Shown: positions 47,854 to 58,100 of the stretch, piece by piece | How positions within the stretch are numbered: position 1 is the first letter of the stretch | How the letters are laid out: each line of letters begins with the position of its first letter | Source: Azospirillum baldaniorum | GTDB lineage: Bacteria; Pseudomonadota; Alphaproteobacteria; Azospirillales; Azospirillaceae | DNA length: 64,000 nucleotides | Assembly: GCF_003119195.2 (NCBI RefSeq) | Contig: NZ_CP022261.1 | Location: 124,001 to 188,000, forward strand | Direction of reading: 5' to 3' | Notes under the pieces: generated by a model | The model's database searches: none | What the model saw: only the letters and a program-made list of their open reading frames with translations | What the model was told of the DNA's origin: nothing | Program-made: the position numbers and the translations under genes

Positions 47854-48224
47854 ATGATCATCCTGGACACCAACGTTCTGTCGGAGTTGATGCGACCGAC
47901 CTATGCACCACCGCCGTCACCCAGGCGGAAATCCTTTACGGCTTGGCGTTGCTGCCGCAAGGCAAACGGCGGAGCAACCTTCTGACCGCCGCGGGGCAGA
48001 TGTTCGCGGAGGATTTCGCCGGGCGCGTGCTGCCCTTCGATGGAGCGGCGGCGGAGGCCTTTGCCCTGCTTGCTGCGGGCCGGCGTCGGGCGGGGCGTCC
48101 GACCGGAACCTTTGACGCGGAAATCGCTGGCATTGGGCGGTCGCGCGGGGCCGCCGTGGCGACCCGGAACGTGGCGGATTTTCAGGATTGCGGCGTGATG
48201 GTGATCAACCCCTGGGACGAATAA
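47854..48224 (+). pseudogene. FitB/VapC-like PIN-domain toxin with internal deletion and frameshift
   Basis: ATG at 47854 gives MIILDTNVLSELMRP, the PIN-domain N-terminus with its first catalytic Asp. The frame then breaks, and the family sequence resumes in another frame as TTAVTQAEILYGLALLPQGK and continues to VATRNVADFQDCGVMVINPW. About 20 codons between are missing. The toxin is therefore inactive or expressed only as fragments. Confidence 0.7.
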
Positions 48225-48243
48225 TCGTAGAAGAAGGGGCGGT

Positions 48244-50334
48244 ATGGGGCAGGAAAACGGGGGAGCGGGCATGGACGAGAGGATCGAGGCGATCCGCTGG
48301 GGGGATCTCTATGCGCTTCTGTCGGTGTGCACCGACGCGGACCTTGACCCCCTGGCTGCGTGTCTTGCCAAGGCCCTGCCGGGCTTCTTCGAGGCCGATG
48401 AAGCGTACCGCAGGCTCAGGCCCCGGCATTCGATCTATCATCGCCTGATTGGCGATGCGCTTCGTCGGTGCGGTGACAGCCCCGCAACGGGCGGCGCTCG
48501 TGGGGAAGGGCCTGCTTACGACCGCTTGGTCGTCGATGTCTGCAAAAAGCTCGACGTGCCGTACGAACTTGGCAACACCGTCAAGAACGAAAGCAACCTT
48601 CTGACCCTTTACCTGGGCCACCAACTGAAGGCGCTGACCCCGGACGAGCAGGCGGCGGTGTTGGCAAAGGCGCGGGAAGAGGCCTCCGGCAGGGCGGCCA
48701 CGATCGCGACGACGGCCAGGGAAGGCGCGCATTCCCTGCTGTCCCACGCGGCGCATCTGCGTGAGCAGATTGCGGCGCTGACCCCGGACGATCCGAGGGC
48801 GGTCCTGTCGAAGGCGCGGGAGGTGTCCGGCAAGGCCGCCTCAGTGGCGATGGTGGCCAAGGAGAAGGCGAACTCTCTGTTCTCCCGCGCCGTTCAGGTG
48901 GGGGAACGGCTGTCGCCGCTGCGCGCGGAGGAACAGCCGGCCATCATCGCGAAGGCCCGCGAGATCACGGGCAAGGCTGCAACAGTGGCGGCCATCGCGT
49001 GCGTGGGTGGATTGCCGCTTCTCTCGCTTGCCGCGCTTCGGTCCATGGGGCTCGACACCTCGGGGCTCAGCCTGTCCGAACCGCTCTTCAAGGCGACCGT
49101 TCCGTGTGTCCTGCATCTCGCTTACCTGCGCGGGAAGCATCTGGACAGCCTGTCGGTCGCCACGCCGGCGGCGGCGATCGATGCGGAGCAGACCTCCAAC
49201 GTCGCCGGCATGAGCGTGCCGGCTCCTTCCGCCGCTCGCCTCGTCATCGGTGCCGCGGATGACAAGCCCGTGCTGTCACTGACCCGCATTCCCGAGCCGC
49301 CGGCGTGCGCCTGGCATCCCGTCGCGGGATCGGACAACGGTGTTAGCCGGCTGAACCCGCTGTTGCAGACCGTGCCAAATCTCGCGACCGCTTATGACGT
49401 GGCCACCACGAAGTACATGGAGGTGGTCGTCAATGGACCGCTGGCGAGAGCGGCGGACGGCGACGGCTTCAGGGCCATTGTGCACGGCGCCGACAATAAG
49501 ATTGCCGAGAACGCCAGGCTGTTCGAGCCAGAGCGGCTGTCAAACATCGTGAACGCGGCGGCCCTGTTTCAGATCGTTTCCGTGGCCGTCGCGCAGAAGC
49601 ATCTGGCCGACATCAGCCGGAAGCTTTCCGACATCAAGGCGGCGGTGGACCGCATTCAGCGGTTCCAGAGCAACGAGCGCCGGTCGGTCCTGACCGGCGC
49701 CCTCCGCTACTTCGAGCAGATCGCGCCCTCGGTGCTGGCCGGTGAATGGTCGGACGGCATTCGGCCCCAGATCGAGCATCACGAGGCGCACCTGCTCCAG
49801 GTCCAGGATCACCTGCTGGAGGACATTCGCCACGAAAGCCAGGAGATCGTCAACGTCAAAGGTGGTGACGTGTTCGGCTCCAAGGGCATGCAGGAGGCCA
49901 TCAAGGCGCATCAGGACCTGCTGGACGATCTGTACCGCCAACTGCTGCTCTGCATCCGCGCCCGCGCTTGCGGCTGGCAGCTTCTGGTCGCCTTCCCGGG
50001 AGAGGAGCACCTGAAGGAAAACCGCAAGCGGAGCATCCAGGAGGCGATCGGGGCGCTGGACGACAGCGGCGATCTCCTCAAGGAGACCGACCGGACCGTG
50101 CGGGAAAAGGTGAGGGGGCTTTCATCCCTCTGGAACCGGACGGTGACCTTGAACGAACGCAAGCTGTCGCTGCTCGCCTGGAACGAGACGCTGGCGACCG
50201 AGGTGGCGTCCTGCCGTGAGCAGATCAACCTGGACATCCGGGCGGCCGAGGCGGTGATGAGCGAGCGGCTCCAGCCGGTGACGATGCTGCTCAGGATCGA
50301 GGGAGAACGGATCGTGGGTGCGTGCGCGGTGTGA
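48244..50334 (+). CDS. YaaW-related protein with three internal repeats, unknown function
   Basis: The 696-residue product's N-terminus (LYALLSVCTDADLDPLAACL, SIYHRLIGDALRRCGD, YDRLVVDVCKKLDVPYEL) resembles the YaaW/DUF3944 family, as does KATVPCVLHLAYLRGKHL near 283-300. Between them (residues 130-252) three ~48-residue repeats, each ...AREEASGRAATIATTAREGA-like, are inserted. The C-terminal half (~360-696) is predominantly helical and coiled (HLADISRKLSDIKAAVDRIQ, HLLEDIRHESQEIVNVKGGD). ATG at 48244 has AAGGGG upstream; ATG 48271 is an alternative. It stands at the edge of a defence-like cluster, and its role is unknown. Confidence 0.75.
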   Translation: MGQENGGAGMDERIEAIRWGDLYALLSVCTDADLDPLAACLAKALPGFFEADEAYRRLRPRHSIYHRLIGDALRRCGDSPATGGARGEGPAYDRLVVDVCKKLDVPYELGNTVKNESNLLTLYLGHQLKALTPDEQAAVLAKAREEASGRAATIATTAREGAHSLLSHAAHLREQIAALTPDDPRAVLSKAREVSGKAASVAMVAKEKANSLFSRAVQVGERLSPLRAEEQPAIIAKAREITGKAATVAAIACVGGLPLLSLAALRSMGLDTSGLSLSEPLFKATVPCVLHLAYLRGKHLDSLSVATPAAAIDAEQTSNVAGMSVPAPSAARLVIGAADDKPVLSLTRIPEPPACAWHPVAGSDNGVSRLNPLLQTVPNLATAYDVATTKYMEVVVNGPLARAADGDGFRAIVHGADNKIAENARLFEPERLSNIVNAAALFQIVSVAVAQKHLADISRKLSDIKAAVDRIQRFQSNERRSVLTGALRYFEQIAPSVLAGEWSDGIRPQIEHHEAHLLQVQDHLLEDIRHESQEIVNVKGGDVFGSKGMQEAIKAHQDLLDDLYRQLLLCIRARACGWQLLVAFPGEEHLKENRKRSIQEAIGALDDSGDLLKETDRTVREKVRGLSSLWNRTVTLNERKLSLLAWNETLATEVASCREQINLDIRAAEAVMSERLQPVTMLLRIEGERIVGACAV

Positions 50335-50346
50335 TGGGAAACGGCT

Positions 50347-53300
50347 TTACAGATCCAAACGGCTCAGACCCGCCAACGCCTGCCCCATGCTCCGCAAATG
50401 GGCGTGGTGGGTGAAGAACAGGACCTGGGTCGAGGCGGCGAGATCCGCAAGGACGGTGAGGCCGGCCTCGGCCCGGTCGTCGTCGAAGTTGACGAACAGA
50501 TCGTCGGCGATGAACGGCACCCGTACGCCCGCGGCGATCGACTGGTCCACCGCCGCCAGGCGCAGGGCGAGGAACAGCTGGTCCCGGGTGCCTTCGCTCA
50601 TCCCCTCGATGGGGACAAGGGTCTGCCGGTCTTCGCGCAGGCCCAGCAGACGCGGTGTCACCGGCTCGTAGTCGATCCGGAAATCGACGAAGCGGCCAAG
50701 GGTCAGCGTGCGGAACAGCGCGCTGGCGCGCGTCAGCAGCGGTGCCTGACGGCGGTCGCGGTATTGGTCCATGGCCCAGCGCAGCAGGAACCATTGCGCC
50801 CGCTTCAGCACATAGACCTCCGCCTCCGCCTTCATGTCGGCCTTCGCGGCTTCGGCGTCGGCCGCCGCATCGACGGCGGCGCGGGAGGATTGGTCCAGCG
50901 CCTCGAACGCCTTGCGGGCCTCGCCCAGCGCGTTGGCCGCCGCCGCGACCTCCCTGTTCAGCGTGTCGAGATCCTGGCCCAGGGTGACGGCTCGGGATGC
51001 CACGCTGTCGGGATCACAGGCTTCCCACGCGGCAACCAGATCGGCAAGCGGAAGGTGGTCGCCGTCGGCCACGATACGCCGCTCGGCTTCGGCCCGTTGC
51101 GCAAGCCGCTCCTGATGAGCCCGTGACCGTTCGAGGTGCGGGGGCAGATGAGCGGCCTCCCCGATGCCGGCCCGGGCCAGGAAGGGCTCAAGCCGGTTCA
51201 GCGCGATGGCGCGCTCGGTGGCGGCGCGGTCCATGTCCGCCTGGTGCTTTTTCCATTCGGCCCTCAACGTGTCGATGTCCCGGGCCACCGACCGGGCCTT
51301 GGCCAAGCGCTCCCGAAGCGATTCCAGCGTCCGCGCCGGATCGGCAGCGGCCTCCGCTTGGGCGGCCACGCGCGCGTCGGCGGCCAGGGCCGTCACCGCG
51401 GCCTCGAACGCCGCGCGGTCCCGGACGATGCCCTGGATTCTCCGGTCATGCGCGGCGATGCCGTCCAGCGTGCCGCGCAGTTCCTCGGCGAGTTCGAGCC
51501 AGTGATCGATGCCGGCGATGTCCGCGGCGATGTGAAGCCGTGCCGACAGGCCGTTCCATTCTTCGATGGCGGCCTGGAGCGCCCGGCGGTCTTGGATTTC
51601 CAGCCGTTCCTGGCGGGCGATCTCCTCCTCGAGACCGGCGAGCTTGGTCGTCTTCTCGCGGAACGCCTGCTCCAGGGCCTCCCCTTCCATCCGCTCGCGC
51701 TCGGCGGCTGCCAGCGTCAGCGACAGCCGGTCGGTGTCGGGCGCGGCGGTCAGCGCCTTGGCGAGGGCGCCGACCGCCTCGGCCATGCGTTCCAGGATGC
51801 GGGCCGCCTGCCGGCGCGCATCGGCCGCGTTGCGATGGAGGTCCAGCGCCGCACGGCGCTGGGCGCACCAACCGCGCAACGGCAACGGCGAAAGGAGCGG
51901 CAGGCCCTGCGCCTGAAGACGCTCTTCCCAGGCACGCCGCGCGGCGGCGATGCCGTCTTCCATCTCCCGCACGGCCTGTTCAGCCTGCCGCCGCTGCACA
52001 TCCAGAAGCGTGCGGGTCTGATCGAGCCCGGTCAGGCGCGCGGAAGCCTCGGCGGTTTCGTACCGGCGATCCGCGATGACGTCGGCAGCCTGAACCGCCG
52101 AGGTGAAGCGGTCTCCAAAGACGTCCCCGTGAACATCCGCCGGCCTTGCGGGGCCGCCACCCCGCAGATGGGCGTCGATGGTCTGCCACAGCTCGTCGCG
52201 CGCGTCCCGCGCCTGCCGCACCTCGTCCGCCGACACCGCCTGTCCTGTCTGGGCCAGAGCCGTGCGCTGGGCGTCCAGCTGGGCGATCTCGTTTGCCAGC
52301 CGACGCACCTCCGCCCGCGCGGTCTCCAGCCGGGTGGCGAGCTTGAGGTCGGCATCGGAGGCGGCCTGAATCTCGCCGTCGTCGATCTCGCGCAGGGCGG
52401 CCAGCCCGTCAGCATCCCCCTGCCAGGGACGGAGGGCGGCCAGCGCCGCCCGCGCGTCGGCCTCCATGCGCTCGGCCATCGCCTGGGCGTCGGCGCAACG
52501 GTCGTCGATGTCCTCGCCCAGCCCGCGGGCCAGGGCGATCGCGGCCCGCAGCCCGGGGAGCCCATCGGCCACCACCGCGTCGGCCAGCTCCTCGCGCAAC
52601 GCCTGGGCGCGGGTCCGGCGGTCTTCCAATTCAGCGTCCCGTGTCCGCAGGCCCGCCACAAGACCGGCGTGACGGGCGGCGATGTCGCGCAGCTTCCGAA
52701 TCTCAAGGCCCGACGGCAGATCTCCGGGCAGGGCGAGTTCGGTCCGCAGGACCGCCGCCCGTTGCTTCATGCCGCGCTGCTCGATGTCCAGCCGGGCTTG
52801 GTCGGCCAGCCCCTTGGTGATACTGCCCCGCTCTTCGACCAGGGCTTCGATGCGCTCCCCGAGTTCGGTGATGGGGTCGGGCTGCAAGGGGGTCAGCCGG
52901 TCCGCCACGTCGTTGCGGTGCCGTTCCGCCGCGTCATGCGCGTCGGTTGCCTTGGCGAGCACCGCCAGGGCGTCCTGCGCCGTTTTGTCCTCCGCCGACG
53001 AAAAGACGATCACCGGCCCCTGTTCGGCGATCGCCGCCAACAGCGCCGCCCGGGACCGCATCGCCGCGTCGATGCGGCGCAGGCGCTCGACCGCGTTGCG
53101 TTCGGCGATCACCGCGTTCTGCTTCTGTTGCAGATCATGCAGCGTCCGCTCGCAGGCCTCCACCTTCGCCTGCGCGTCGGACCACTCCCGGGGCTTGAGC
53201 TGGCTGTCGCGAACCACGCGCAGGCTCGTGTCGAGCTGCTTGGCGGCGACCATGAAGCTGCGCCGGTCGGACGCACGCCGGCCCCAGATCGCGTCCAGCT

Positions 53301-53799
53301 CGCGGTCGAGCGCCTCCTGCACCTTGGCGATGTCGGTCAGCCCCGATCCCGCCGCGAACAGGGCCTGCCCCAGATCGTCGGTGGCCTGGACCATGGCCTC
53401 GCCACCGCGCCGCAACCCCTCCTGGTTCAGGCTGAATCCGGCGCCGAAGGTCTCGCGGTTCAGTCCGTGCAGCAGGGCGGACAGCCGGCCCTCGTCGAGG
53501 GGCTGGTCGGCGGCGTCGACCAGACTGTGATCACGAGTCTTCCGGCGGCGGCAGGCCAGACGCTGCCCGTCCTTCTCCAGCACCGCGCCGATGCGCAGCA
53601 GCGCGTAATCGAACCTGAAATTGAACGGGCTGCGCTGGGGAAAGCCGAACAGCAGGTCGGAGACGGCGGACAGAGTCGTCGATTTCCCCGCCTCGTTGGC
53701 GCCATAGACCATGTGGAAGTCGGGCGTTCCGGCCCGGAAGGGCAGGCGGCGGTCCTCGAAGTGACCGTAGCGTTCCAGATGAAGCTCGGCAAACCGCAT
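50347..53799 (-). CDS. SbcC/YhaN-like AAA ATPase with long coiled coils
   Basis: The 1150-residue protein has an N-terminal ATPase half with Walker A GANEAGKSTTLSAVSDLL near 35, YhaN-family GLNRETFGAGFSLNQEGLRR, and a very long Ala/Arg/Glu-rich coiled-coil region with a possible hinge. The C-terminal half has the ABC signature MSEGTRDQLFLALRLA near 1060 and Walker B FIADDLFVNFDDDRAEAG, then FFTHHAHLRSM. With its nuclease partner it would form an SbcCD/Mre11-Rad50-like complex processing DNA ends. ATG at 53799 overlaps the stop of the nuclease gene (TGATG), so the two are coupled. Confidence 0.92.
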   Translation of the reverse strand: MRFAELHLERYGHFEDRRLPFRAGTPDFHMVYGANEAGKSTTLSAVSDLLFGFPQRSPFNFRFDYALLRIGAVLEKDGQRLACRRRKTRDHSLVDAADQPLDEGRLSALLHGLNRETFGAGFSLNQEGLRRGGEAMVQATDDLGQALFAAGSGLTDIAKVQEALDRELDAIWGRRASDRRSFMVAAKQLDTSLRVVRDSQLKPREWSDAQAKVEACERTLHDLQQKQNAVIAERNAVERLRRIDAAMRSRAALLAAIAEQGPVIVFSSAEDKTAQDALAVLAKATDAHDAAERHRNDVADRLTPLQPDPITELGERIEALVEERGSITKGLADQARLDIEQRGMKQRAAVLRTELALPGDLPSGLEIRKLRDIAARHAGLVAGLRTRDAELEDRRTRAQALREELADAVVADGLPGLRAAIALARGLGEDIDDRCADAQAMAERMEADARAALAALRPWQGDADGLAALREIDDGEIQAASDADLKLATRLETARAEVRRLANEIAQLDAQRTALAQTGQAVSADEVRQARDARDELWQTIDAHLRGGGPARPADVHGDVFGDRFTSAVQAADVIADRRYETAEASARLTGLDQTRTLLDVQRRQAEQAVREMEDGIAAARRAWEERLQAQGLPLLSPLPLRGWCAQRRAALDLHRNAADARRQAARILERMAEAVGALAKALTAAPDTDRLSLTLAAAERERMEGEALEQAFREKTTKLAGLEEEIARQERLEIQDRRALQAAIEEWNGLSARLHIAADIAGIDHWLELAEELRGTLDGIAAHDRRIQGIVRDRAAFEAAVTALAADARVAAQAEAAADPARTLESLRERLAKARSVARDIDTLRAEWKKHQADMDRAATERAIALNRLEPFLARAGIGEAAHLPPHLERSRAHQERLAQRAEAERRIVADGDHLPLADLVAAWEACDPDSVASRAVTLGQDLDTLNREVAAAANALGEARKAFEALDQSSRAAVDAAADAEAAKADMKAEAEVYVLKRAQWFLLRWAMDQYRDRRQAPLLTRASALFRTLTLGRFVDFRIDYEPVTPRLLGLREDRQTLVPIEGMSEGTRDQLFLALRLAAVDQSIAAGVRVPFIADDLFVNFDDDRAEAGLTVLADLAASTQVLFFTHHAHLRSMGQALAGLSRLDL

Positions 53800-55061
53800 C
53801 ACTCACCCCCCGTGCCCGTGAGCCGGGCTTCCAGCGCGCTTCCCGCGACCGCCAGAAGCGCCGGCCAGTCGTCCTGCGCCGCCATGGCCGCCAAGCTGTC
53901 GTCGTCGAAATCCCCGGCCTTGCCGGCCGCCGTCAGGAAGGGAAGGAGATCGGCCTTCAACTCCGCCGCCAGTTCCGGCGATTGGCGGATTTCGGCCAGC
54001 AGCGCCATGAAGTCCTCCGCCGGGCCGCCGCCCATTGGCGACAGGCCGGGCATAGCGACCTCCAGTTGGACCTTCTCGATCCACAGGTCGGGGGCCACCG
54101 CAGCGGCCAGCGCCCGCACGGCGTCGCGGCGTTCCGCCCGCCGCTCCTGCAACGCGCCGGCCAGCGGCGTGGAACCGGTCAGCACCACGCGGGCGACGAC
54201 CGGGCGACCGTCCGACAGCTCCGCGTGCCTGCGGGCCAAGGCCGTGCGGGTGGCGGCATCGACCTCGTCCATGCTGCGCGCCGCGGCGCAATCCACCTCG
54301 ACCCGGAGCCAGCGCAGCGTGTCCAGGGGAACGTGGCGCAGCCGGGCAACGGCACCGTCCTCGACCTCCACATGGACCGCGCCCTTCGGGCCGGTTTCCC
54401 GGATGTGCCGGCCCTGGAGGTTGCCGGAAAACACGATGTAGGGCCACTCGGAGACGACCGTGAAGTCATGCACATGCCCCAGCGCCCAATAGTCGTAGTG
54501 GCGGGCCCGGAGATCGTCGACCGTGCAGGGCGCGTAGGGCGCGTGCCCCGGGTGCCCGTCCAGCGCGGTGTGCAGCAGGCCGATGTTGAAGTGATGCTCC
54601 CGCTTTTCGGGATAGGCGGCGGCGAGATTCTCGGTGACGTGGGCGTTGGAGAAGCTCTGCCCGTGGATCGCCACGCCCAGATGGTCGATGACGTGCGTGT
54701 GCGAGCGGCGCGGCTTGAAGGCGTGGACGGTGTCGGGCCAGGGCAGGGAGCGGGTCAGCGACGAAACCGCATCGTGATTTCCGGCGATCCAGTAGACCGG
54801 GATGTTCGCGGCGGCCAGCTTTCCCATGGCGCGGGCGAAATACAGGCCGGTGCCCATGTCCTTCCAATCGCCGTCGAACAGATCGCCGGCGATCAGCACG
54901 AAGTCCACAGCCTGATCGCAGGCATAGGCGATGAGATTGTCGAAGGCGGCGCGCGTGGCTCCCCGCACCTCCTCGGCTGGAACCCCGTCGTACCGCGCCA
55001 AGCCGTGCAGCGGGCTGTCGAGATGGATGTCGGCCGCGTGAAGAAAGTGGAAACTGCCCAT
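53799..55061 (-). CDS. SbcD/YhaO-like DNA repair nuclease (calcineurin-like phosphoesterase)
   Basis: The 420-residue protein has all five metallophosphoesterase motifs: HAADIHLDSPL, LIAGDLFDGD, WIAGNHDAVSS, GLLHTALDGH and ALGHVHDF, with a C-terminal capping and ATPase-binding region. ATG at 55061 is preferred as AAGAGA lies ~6 nt upstream; ATG 55067 and TTG 55079 are also in frame. It is the first gene of the pair with the SbcC-like ATPase and divergent from the giant helicase. A TATAAT at 55083-55088 lies in the 62-bp divergent gap. Confidence 0.93.
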   Translation of the reverse strand: MGSFHFLHAADIHLDSPLHGLARYDGVPAEEVRGATRAAFDNLIAYACDQAVDFVLIAGDLFDGDWKDMGTGLYFARAMGKLAAANIPVYWIAGNHDAVSSLTRSLPWPDTVHAFKPRRSHTHVIDHLGVAIHGQSFSNAHVTENLAAAYPEKREHHFNIGLLHTALDGHPGHAPYAPCTVDDLRARHYDYWALGHVHDFTVVSEWPYIVFSGNLQGRHIRETGPKGAVHVEVEDGAVARLRHVPLDTLRWLRVEVDCAAARSMDEVDAATRTALARRHAELSDGRPVVARVVLTGSTPLAGALQERRAERRDAVRALAAAVAPDLWIEKVQLEVAMPGLSPMGGGPAEDFMALLAEIRQSPELAAELKADLLPFLTAAGKAGDFDDDSLAAMAAQDDWPALLAVAGSALEARLTGTGGE

Positions 55062-55123
55062 GGCCATTCTCTTTTTCAAGAGTATAATCTATCTAAAATC
55101 CACTCAAGGTAAGCGGCATCATC

Positions 55124-58100
55124 ATGGAATCGATCACGGCCGTCAACGATGCGGTTGACTGCAAGGATACGTCGGACTCCGGGTTGGCGATCGACGCCGT
55201 GATCTCTCCGAAAATCAGCTTCGCCACGCACCAGAACGCCGTTCCGGTTCTGCGCGATCTTCGCCTCGTCAACCTCGGTGGGGAGGCGCTGGAGAACGTG
55301 GTGGCGGAGATCGCCGCCGACCCGCCCGTCTTCGAGCCGATGCAATGGCGCGTCGACCGCATCGCGGCCGGAGGCGAGGCCCGCATCGCCAAGCGGGACC
55401 TGCGGCTGAACGCCGGATTGCTGTTGCAGCTGAACGAAGCGGTCCGCGCGACGGTGACGCTGCGGGCCGCGGCGGAGGGCGGGGGCGCCGCCGGAAATGC
55501 CGCCGAGCGCGTGCTGCCGGTGGAACTGCTGGCCCGCAACGAATGGGGCGGGGCGGCGGCCATGCCGGAGTTGCTGGCGGCCTTCATCCTGCCGAACGAC
55601 CCCGCTGTCAGTCGGCTGATCAAGGCTACCAGCGACGTGCTGCGGCGCGGCGGCCGGCCCGACGGCGTCGAGGGGTACCAATCGAAAAGCCGCACGCGGG
55701 TGCACGAACTGGCGTCCGCCGTCTGGTCGGCGGTGGCGTCCCTGCGCCTCACCTACGCGGAGCCGCCGACCAGCTTCGAATGGCAGGGGCAGAAGGTGCG
55801 CTCGCCGTCGCAGATCCTGGAAACGGGTTTGGGGACGTGCCTCGACACCGCGCTGCTGTTCGCCGCGGTGCTGGAGCAGGCCGGCCTCTACCCGGTGATC
55901 GTGGTCACCCGCGGCCACGCCTTCGCGGGCGTCTGGCTGCAACCGCAGGAATTCGCCACCCTGCTCGTGGACGACGCCGCCAGTCTGCGCAAGCGCGTGG
56001 CGCTCCAGGAGCTGGTGCTGTTCGAAACCACGCTAGCCACCGGCGGGCACCCGTCGCCCTTCTCCCGCGCCATCGCCCAGGCGAACCGCCAGATCGACGA
56101 GGAGCGGGAGGGCGATTTCGTCATGGCGCTCGACATCCGCCGGGCCCGCATGCAGCGCCTGCGCCCGCTGGCCCTGGCGGACGTGGCGCCGGCGGCGGGG
56201 ACCGGGGCGGCTGCGGAAGAGGTGGACATCGGCCCGGTGAGCGATGTGCTGGAAGCGGCTCCGGCCCTTCCTGATTTCGATCTGGCCGACCCGGTGGACA
56301 CGGCCACCACGGCGGAAGGGCGGCTGGACCGCTGGCAGCGCAAGCTGCTCGACCTCACCACACGGAACCGCCTGCTCAACGTCAAGCCGGGCGCGACCAC
56401 CATCCGCCTGCTCTGTCCCGATCCGGCCACGCTGGAGGACCGTCTCGCCGACGGCGCCAGCTTCCGCATCGTGGCGGCCCCCGCGATGGAGGGTGGGGCG
56501 GGCCGAGATACGGCGCTGCACCTGCAGCGCACCGGGGAGGAACTGGACACGGCCTATGCCCGTGACGCGATGGAGCGCGGCGAAATCCTGTCGCCCCTGC
56601 CGACGGACAAGCTCGACGCGCAGTTGATCGATCTCTACCGCAAGGCGCAGCTCGATCTGGCGGAGGGCGGGGCCAACACGCTGTTCCTGGCGGTGGGCTT
56701 CCTGGTTTGGAAGAAGTCCGGCAGCGACACGCGGCAATACCGCGCCCCGCTGATCCTGCTGCCGGTGAAGCTGCAACGGCGCAGCGTGCGGTCGGGCGTG
56801 CGGCTGTCCAACCACGAGGATGAGCCGCGCTTCAACCTGACGCTGCTTCAAATGCTGCACCAGGACTTCAAGCTGGACATTCCGGAACTGGCGGGGCCGC
56901 TGCCGGTGGACCAGTCCGGAATCGACGTCCCGCGCATCTGGACCCTGGTTCGCCGCGCGGTGCGCGACATGCCCGGATTCGAGGTGGTGGAGGATGTGGT
57001 GCTGGGCGCCTTCTCCTTCGCCAAGTACCTGATGTGGAAGGATCTGGTTGACCGCACCGAGGCGCTGAAGCGCAGCCCGGTGGTGCGGCACCTGCTGGAG
57101 ACGCCGCGCGACGCCTACACGTCCCAAACGGAGCCGCCGCACCCGACGGAGTTGGACGGGCTCGTGACGCCGGAGGAGCTGTTCACCCCGCTCCCAGCCG
57201 ATTCCTCGCAACTGGCGGCGGTGGTCGGATCGGCGCGGGGGTGCGACTTCGTGCTGGATGGCCCGCCGGGCACCGGCAAGTCCCAGACTATCGCCAACAT
57301 GATCGCCCACAATCTGGCTCTCGGCCGGACGGTGCTGTTCGTGGCAGAAAAGCGCGCGGCCCTGGATGTGGTCCACCGCCGGCTGGTCGCCCACGGCCTC
57401 GGTCCCTTCTGTCTGGAATTGCACAGCAACAAGGCGTCCAAACAGGACGTCCTGGGCCAGCTCGACGCCGCCTGGACCACGGCGGAGGAGCCGCCGACGG
57501 AACTCTGGAGCCGCCGCGCCGCCGAATTGAAGCTCAGCCGCGACCGGCTGAACGACCTCGTGCGGGCGATTCACCGGCGGCACGCCAACGGCCTCACCCT
57601 GTACGGCGCCATCGGCCGCGTCGCCAGGGACGGCGCGGAATCGGCCTTGCGCCTGGGGTGGCCGAGAGGGACGGAGCATAGCGAGACGGATCTGGAACGG
57701 CTGCGCGACGCCGTGCACAAGCTTAACCTGCACCGGGCCACCGCATCGCCCGAGAACCGGGCGGCCTTCGGTCCTGTCGGGGGTGCGGAATGGTCGAACG
57801 CCTGGCAGGCCGACCTGCTGGCCGCGGCGGGCGCACTAGCCGCCGCGGCCAAGGCTCTGGACGAAGCCCGCGGGCAGCTTGCAGGCGGGATGGGCATCAG
57901 CTTGGGTGGCGGCATCGGCGTCGAAACGGGCGGTGGCGACCGGCGCGGTCTGGCGGCGGCGGCCACCCTGGCCCAGGCCCTGGCGCAGGCCGAAGGGTTC
58001 ACTCTGGCGTTCGCCTTCACCCCGGACGCCGCCAGGATGATCGAACAGGGGACGTGGGCGTTGCCGCTCGTCGCCGCCTGTCGCGCCGAAGCGGCACTGC

